Of a DNA stretch of 8,916 nt, positions 4,611-8,916 are shown piece by piece (position 1 is the first letter of the stretch; every line of letters begins with the position of its first letter). The stretch is from contig JAGMFA010000083.1 of NCBI GenBank assembly GCA_023127875.1, forward strand, positions 1 to 8,916. The letters are read 5' to 3'. Under the pieces are notes generated by a model that saw nothing but the letters and a program-made list of their open reading frames with translations, did not search any database and was not told the origin of the DNA. Source of the stretch: Candidatus Zixiibacteriota bacterium (GTDB taxonomy: Bacteria; Zixibacteria; MSB-5A5; SM1-73). A program made the translations under genes and the position numbers.

Positions 4611-6703
4611 ACATAAGGTTTCCTCAACTCCATTTAGGTCTGAAGACGAAATTTGTTTTGATCATCTCTTTTTTGATATTGATCACCTCTGCCATCTTGA
4701 GTGGTTTTTTGACCGAAAGACAGAGCTTACTGATCCAGAAGGAGCTGGAAAAACGAGGGGAATCGATGGTCAGGAACCTGGCTCACAACAGCGAATACGG
4801 GGTGCTGGTGGAGAACAAGCCACTTCTGTTAAATCTGATGGAGGGTCTTTATCAGGAGGAGGAAGTAGTTTACATCGTCATAAAGGACAAGAAGGGAAAC
4901 ATTCTGGCGGATTGGGATCGAACCAAGGAATATTACCAGGTACATAGCCAGAGATTATCAGTGGATAAGCAGATCCTCACAGAAGAACCTTCCAAAGAAT
5001 ACTTTGTTGCTCACGGGAAAGAATTCTATGATTTTAGCTGCCCCATCAAGACCACCCGAGTGGAAAGGTCCAAAGAGGAAGTGGGGCTAATACTGGAGGA
5101 CAAGAAAGAATTGGTCACCAGAAAAAAGAAGATCGGGGTAGTTCAAATAGGAATGTCTCTCCAGCACATGCGCAAGGACATTGCAGACATGAAAAGAATT
5201 ATCGTCTTATTGACTTTTCTGGTGGTGGCTGTGGGAGTTTTGCTGACCATCTTTCTGGTCAATATCTTCATAAGACCCGTAAAAAGACTGGTGCATGCCA
5301 CAGAAAGAGTAGCCAGCGGGGACCTTTCCCAGATGGTTAAGGTGACCACCAAAGATGAGATCGGAACGTTAGCATCCTCATTCAATCGAATGACCATCTC
5401 TCTTAAAGAATCCAGACAAAAGATCGAGGAGTATAATCGAACCCTCGAAAGTAAGGTTAAAGAGAGGACCGCCGAACTGGAGAAGACCACCAAGCTTTTG
5501 CAGGTGGAATATGATCGACTGGAGGCTATAATCAACTCCCCAAATTTGGGGATCGTGATCGAAGACAAAGATTGTAACATCAGGTTCATGAATAAGTCCC
5601 TAATAGAGATATTCGGAAATCAGATTGGAGAGAAGTGCTACGAGAAATTCAAAGGACGTAAAGAAAAATGCCCCGTTTGTCCCATTGATGAAATCTTGGT
5701 TAAGGGAAAGGGGGCATTTACCTATTTAGATCAAGACACTCAAGGACATTACTATGAGCTTTCCGCCGCCCTGTTTCAGGACGAGAAGGGTGAAAGATGC
5801 ATTTTGGAAACCCTACGGGATATAACTGAACAGAAGAAGTTAGAGCAACAGGTTGAGGAATACACCCGCAGTCTGGAAAAAACCAACCGAGAACTGGAAA
5901 ATGCCTTAAAGAGCCTTAAGGAGACCCAGGCTCAATTGATCCAGATGGAGAAAATGGCGGCGGTGGGACAACTCGCCGCCGGGGTGGCTCACGAGTTGAA
6001 CAACCCTCTGGGAGGGATTTTAGGATACTCCCAGTTTGCTCTGGAGAAGATCGATCAGAAACCAATCCGCCAGTTCGATGAAGAGGATACTAAAAGCTTT
6101 TTGCAATACTTGAAGGACATAGAAAGACAAACCAAAAGATGCCGTTCCATTATACAGAGCCTGTTGAAATTCAGCCGCGCCTCACGCAAAGAGGAGTTTG
6201 AGCCCACGGATGTGAACACGATTCTAAAAGAGACCTTTATGTTCACAAGACACCAGGTGGAAAAAAACAGGGTCAGGTTAGTGGAGAAATTGGCGGAGTC
6301 TCTACCGCTGATTAACGGACATTCCGGCCAGTTGCAGCAGGTCTTCACCAATCTGATCTTGAATGCCGTGCAAGCCATGCCGGAAGGAGGCACATTGACC
6401 GTGGTTAGCAGAATCGGCGAAGATCTTAAGGTGGTGGAAATATCTTTCACTGATACCGGAGTGGGCATTTCGGAGGAAAACTTGGGCAAGATATTTGAAC
6501 CCTTCTTCACCAGCAAAAAGGTAGGGGAAGGCACCGGACTGGGTCTTTCGGTAAGTTATGGTCTGATTAAGAATCACGGCGGAGAGATTAAAGTAAAGAG
6601 CAAAAAGAACCAGGGAACCACGTTCAGCGTGATCCTGCCGCTTGCAAAGAAGGAAACTGCATCAGATTCTAAAGATGAAAGGGAGATAGCAATCAGCCGA
6701 TAA
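4607..6703 (+). CDS. Membrane sensor histidine kinase (periplasmic sensor-HAMP-PAS-HisKA-HATPase)
   Basis: 698 residues. A first membrane segment (about 14-34) and a second (about 198-222) bracket a periplasmic domain of some 160 residues of the CHASE8/single-Cache kind (SEYGVLVEN, VVYIVIKDKKGNILADW, FYDFSCPI, KIGVVQIGMSL). Then come HAMP (about 223-275, with DEIGTLASSFNRM), coiled coil (275-305), and PAS/PAC (about 303-415) with C344 and a C355-P-V-C358 pair. A second coiled coil leads to HisKA with H462 in AAGVAHELNNPLGG. The HATPase has the N box (N582, N586), G1 D616-TGVGI, F box FEPFF and G2 GEGTGLGLS. It should autophosphorylate H462 in response to periplasmic (possibly binding-protein) and cytoplasmic PAS signals. 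It has no attached receiver. A strong AAGGAGGT (4593-4600) lies six bases before the ATG, which overlaps the upstream stop, so the pair is translationally coupled. Confidence 0.95.
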   Translation: MNIRFPQLHLGLKTKFVLIISFLILITSAILSGFLTERQSLLIQKELEKRGESMVRNLAHNSEYGVLVENKPLLLNLMEGLYQEEEVVYIVIKDKKGNILADWDRTKEYYQVHSQRLSVDKQILTEEPSKEYFVAHGKEFYDFSCPIKTTRVERSKEEVGLILEDKKELVTRKKKIGVVQIGMSLQHMRKDIADMKRIIVLLTFLVVAVGVLLTIFLVNIFIRPVKRLVHATERVASGDLSQMVKVTTKDEIGTLASSFNRMTISLKESRQKIEEYNRTLESKVKERTAELEKTTKLLQVEYDRLEAIINSPNLGIVIEDKDCNIRFMNKSLIEIFGNQIGEKCYEKFKGRKEKCPVCPIDEILVKGKGAFTYLDQDTQGHYYELSAALFQDEKGERCILETLRDITEQKKLEQQVEEYTRSLEKTNRELENALKSLKETQAQLIQMEKMAAVGQLAAGVAHELNNPLGGILGYSQFALEKIDQKPIRQFDEEDTKSFLQYLKDIERQTKRCRSIIQSLLKFSRASRKEEFEPTDVNTILKETFMFTRHQVEKNRVRLVEKLAESLPLINGHSGQLQQVFTNLILNAVQAMPEGGTLTVVSRIGEDLKVVEISFTDTGVGISEENLGKIFEPFFTSKKVGEGTGLGLSVSYGLIKNHGGEIKVKSKKNQGTTFSVILPLAKKETASDSKDEREIAISR

Positions 6704-6772
6704 AAGGAATAGAGTCATAGCATAAAGTTAATGTTTACGCCCTTTTTTGAAAATATTGTTTAAGGCGGGTCT

Positions 6773-7141
6773 ATGAAAATCTTAGTAGCTGATGATGACC
6801 CTATCATTCGCAAACTCCTTTTTGAGGTTTTAACCCATGATGGTCATCAGGTAACTATAACGGAGAATGGGTTGGAAGCATTAAAAGAAGCACAGAAGCA
6901 ACCATTTAAGTTTATCTTCCTGGACGTGCACATGCCCATAATGAATGGATTAGAAACTTTGATAAGCATTCGAAAGCTGTATCCGGAGATGGCGGTGGCA
7001 ATGATGGACAGCTATCCGGATCAACTGGTAAAACAAGCACAAAGAGAAGGCGCTTTAACCTGCATTCACAAGCCTTTTGATTTGAAAGAGATAAGAGGGG
7101 TCATTGAAAATGTGGGGAATTTAGCATTCAAGGAGAAATAG
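6773..7141 (+). CDS. Stand-alone response-regulator receiver (CheY-like) with altered switch residue
   Basis: 122 residues that form only a receiver domain, with no output domain. The acidic pocket is D7-D8 (VADDD), the phospho-acceptor D51 lies in FIFLDVHMPIMNG, and the conserved lysine is K100 in HKPFDLKEI. At the beta-4 end, where receivers carry Thr/Ser (as in the neighbour's FMTGYA), this protein reads AMMDSYP, so the switch position is D79 with S80 next to it. Phosphorylation at D51 remains plausible, but the usual Thr-Tyr switching may be changed. It shares spacing and phrases (GHQV, EAL, FxFI, KPFDLxEIR) with the receiver at the front of the next gene, so the two look like paralogues from a local duplication. 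It follows the kinase after 69 bases and precedes the next gene by 3. AAGGCGGG lies just upstream as the ribosome site. Likely role: phosphoryl carrier or diffusible effector. Confidence 0.92.
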   Translation: MKILVADDDPIIRKLLFEVLTHDGHQVTITENGLEALKEAQKQPFKFIFLDVHMPIMNGLETLISIRKLYPEMAVAMMDSYPDQLVKQAQREGALTCIHKPFDLKEIRGVIENVGNLAFKEK

Positions 7142-7144
7142 ATT

Positions 7145-8800
7145 ATGCTGGCTCAAATCGAACCGGTTAAAATTATAGTGGTGGATGACGAGGAGATCAT
7201 GCTCAAGTTAGCTTGCGACGCTTTGAGAAGTCAGGGACATCAGGTGAGCGGCGCTTCTGGAGCGCATGAGGCTCTGGATAAGTTGAAACAGGAAAAATTC
7301 GATTTTATCCTAACCGACATAAAGATGCCAGAGATGGATGGGATGGAACTGATTCAGGCCGCCCATCAGATAGATTCCTCCATGGGTGCCATCTTCATGA
7401 CCGGATACGCCAGCCTGGACACCGCCAAAAGGGCAATCCAGGAGGGAGCCTACGACTACATCCTCAAGCCTTTCGATCTTCAGGAGATAAGAAGTGCGGT
7501 AGCTCGCGCCATACAGAAAAGAGACCAGAGCTTGGAAGACGGGAGAGGAAAAGGACTCTCTCAATTATTTGATTTGAACGAAATCCTGTATACCGCTGGT
7601 GATAGCAAGGGCTTATTGAAGTTATCCTTGAAATTTGCTTTGATGCAAAGCCGGCTGAAGAGCGGAATCCTTCTCCACTGGAAGCAAAAAGACCAAAAGC
7701 TTGAGATCTTTCGAGCGAAAGATCTGGAACAGAGTCTCTTTGTAGAAACGACCACAAAGATCAACGTAAGACTGATGGCAGAATGGTCCAACCTGAAGGA
7801 GACTCTTCAGATCAAGAGCTTGAGGCAATATTCCTTGTTCTCACAGCTTGAAGACCTGCTTGCGGATTCTTCTGTCCTGGATGGTTTTTTAGAACCGGAT
7901 GGAGAGGCGATTCTGATCCCCTTAAGAAAAGCTGATACTGCGTTCGGAATCATAGCCTTGAAAAGAACTCTCAAGGATCCAAAGCTTTCAGAGGAGGATT
8001 TAAAGCTTTTGACCATCTTGGGAATTCAAACTGCCATCTCTTTGGTAAACTTGACCTTACTGATAGAAACGGAAAATTCATATGAGGAACTGCAAAATCT
8101 CCAAGAACAGATAATTGACTTGGAGAAGATGGCCACCCAGGGAAGAATCTCCGCGGAGATCGGGCATGAACTGAACAATTACCTGACTATAATCATGGGC
8201 AACTTCCAGATACTGGAGATGAAGATAAATAAGGACAAAAAAGAATCTTGGAGTAAACAACTGGAAACCATCTTCACCAATCTGGAGAAGATAAGAAAAT
8301 TTGCAGAAGGTCTTCTGGATTTCTCCACACTGAAAGCAGAAAAAATTGAATGCGACATCAATGACTTGATCGAAAAGACGCTTAATTTCATAAAGCCCCA
8401 AAATATTTTCAAAAATATATCCTTTTTCACCGAGCTGAAAACAAATCTTCCTCACCTGGTGGTGGACTCCGGTCAGATACAGCAGGTGCTTTACAATCTT
8501 TTGAATAATGCGGCTGATGCCATGGGAAAGAGAGAAGGTGAGGGGGGGGCCATAACCATCGGGACCGACTACCATCCAGAAAAGAAGCAAGTGGAGATTT
8601 GGGTCAGAGATACAGGAAAGGGGATGTCTGAGGAGGAGTTAAAGAATATCTTTAGTAGAGGTTTCACCACCAAAGAATTCGGTCACGGGATAGGACTAAC
8701 TATATGTAAGAAGATAATTGATTCTCATGGCGGAACCATCCAAGTGGAGAGCGAATTGAATAAAGGAACGGCCTTTAGAATAAGACTAACATTAAAATAG
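7145..8800 (+). CDS. Soluble hybrid histidine kinase: receiver-GAF-like-HisKA-HATPase
   Basis: 551 residues without membrane segments. The N-terminal receiver (about 8-125) has D14-D15, phospho-acceptor D58 (ILTDIKMPEMDG), T86 in FMTGYAS and K108 in LKPFDLQEI, all intact and NtrC-like. Residues about 135-305 look like a GAF-type sensor: a helix, then GILLHW, EAILIPLRKADTAFGIIALKR and a closing helix LLTILGIQTAISL. I judge this by pattern only. A coiled coil (310-332) leads to HisKA with H341 in AEIGHELNNYLTII (the usual HELNNPL has Tyr for Pro). The HATPase has N451/N455, G1 D489-TGKGM, F503 and F507, and G2 GHGIGLTI. A receiver ahead of a kinase core fits a relay in which phosphorylation of D58, probably by the upstream kinase, tunes autokinase activity. 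AAGGAG lies nine bases before the ATG, and the preceding stop is three bases away. An eight-G run (8542-8549) sits between the N and G1 boxes. No output domain. Confidence 0.92.
   Translation: MLAQIEPVKIIVVDDEEIMLKLACDALRSQGHQVSGASGAHEALDKLKQEKFDFILTDIKMPEMDGMELIQAAHQIDSSMGAIFMTGYASLDTAKRAIQEGAYDYILKPFDLQEIRSAVARAIQKRDQSLEDGRGKGLSQLFDLNEILYTAGDSKGLLKLSLKFALMQSRLKSGILLHWKQKDQKLEIFRAKDLEQSLFVETTTKINVRLMAEWSNLKETLQIKSLRQYSLFSQLEDLLADSSVLDGFLEPDGEAILIPLRKADTAFGIIALKRTLKDPKLSEEDLKLLTILGIQTAISLVNLTLLIETENSYEELQNLQEQIIDLEKMATQGRISAEIGHELNNYLTIIMGNFQILEMKINKDKKESWSKQLETIFTNLEKIRKFAEGLLDFSTLKAEKIECDINDLIEKTLNFIKPQNIFKNISFFTELKTNLPHLVVDSGQIQQVLYNLLNNAADAMGKREGEGGAITIGTDYHPEKKQVEIWVRDTGKGMSEEELKNIFSRGFTTKEFGHGIGLTICKKIIDSHGGTIQVESELNKGTAFRIRLTLK
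8542..8549 (+). repeat. G8 homopolymer inside the hybrid kinase gene
   Basis: Eight consecutive G residues encode part of GEGGA between the N box and G1 box of the ATPase domain. The frame is intact in this copy. A one-base change here would remove the G1, F and G2 boxes. Confidence 0.9.
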
Positions 8801-8886
8801 AGAAGATGAATATAATAAATCCGTCCCAACTATGGCACGAAATGCAACTCTAACTTAAGAAGAATATTTGAATATGCTATAAAAAA

Positions 8887-8903
8887 TTGTCAGAACTTGT
8901 CAG
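8887..8903 (+). repeat. Direct repeat TTGTCAG with 10-base period
   Basis: TTGTCAG occurs at 8887-8893 and again at 8897-8903, separated by AAC. The repeats lie one helical turn apart, in an AT-rich stretch downstream of the kinase operon and just before the window ends. The spacing fits side-by-side binding of a regulator to one face of DNA, perhaps ahead of a gene outside the window. The remainder of 8801-8916 holds no gene and no convincing terminator. Confidence 0.4.
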
Positions 8904-8916
8904 TTAAAGTTTTTGA

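Noticed and set aside
6734..6760. TTTACG ... AATATTGT as an internal promoter for the lone receiver gene.
   Set aside because: Both boxes match the consensus poorly. The gap is short and AT-rich, so such matches are expected.
8833..8845. TGGCACG-like stretch followed by GC, resembling a sigma-54 promoter.
   Set aside because: GG and GC are separated by 8 bases instead of the strict 10, and no suitable downstream TTGC is present.
8807..8854. Fifteen-codon plus-strand frame starting MNIINPSQLW after the second kinase.
   Set aside because: Very short, with a weak ribosome site and no recognisable content.
8894..8914. AACTT/AAGTT hairpin followed by T residues as a terminator for the kinase operon.
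   Set aside because: The stem is only five mostly A-T pairs with an eight-base loop, too weak to call. It also overlaps the direct repeat.

Overview
The window comes from a diderm (Gram-negative-type) bacterium. It encodes an FtsE-FtsX-EnvC cell-wall division module, a periplasmic solute-binding protein and a two-membrane-segment histidine kinase. Base composition is moderately AT-rich. Sequence alone does not give a species. The gene mix (DNA polymerase III delta' directly behind an envC-like gene; a solute-binding protein coupled to a PAS kinase) fits an uncultured or poorly sampled phylum or a deltaproteobacterium-like lineage, and that is only inference.

Left half (minus strand, read right to left, 3061 to 1): ftsE (TTG start at 3061), a 195-base gap with a GC-rich hairpin element, ftsX, an EnvC-like degenerate M23 protein, then the first 36 codons of a DNA polymerase III delta' gene (holB) that overlaps the envC stop by one base and runs off the left edge. 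FtsE and FtsX form the ABC-type complex that transmits cytoplasmic ATP hydrolysis to the periplasm. EnvC-type proteins with dead LytM domains bind FtsX and activate amidases that split septal peptidoglycan. The EnvC-like protein here has lost most of its zinc and catalytic residues, as expected for an activator, and two of the lost histidines have become a cysteine pair.

Middle (3062-3668): a divergent region of about 600 bases without a convincing gene. It holds several operator-like dyads and a 9-base motif present three times, but no promoter I would call.

Right half (plus strand, 3669-8800): a tight four-gene signalling operon. It encodes an exported ABC-type solute-binding protein with no permease or ATPase beside it, a membrane histidine kinase (periplasmic sensor, HAMP, cysteine-bearing PAS, HisKA, HATPase) whose start overlaps the binding-protein stop as ATGA, a stand-alone receiver protein, and a soluble receiver-GAF-like-histidine kinase protein. 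No DNA-binding or enzymatic output domain is present. The set looks like a periplasmic ligand sensor (compare TorT-TorS or LuxP-LuxQ) feeding a branched phosphorelay whose output lies elsewhere. This operon is the most interesting system in the window. The last 116 bases hold no gene.
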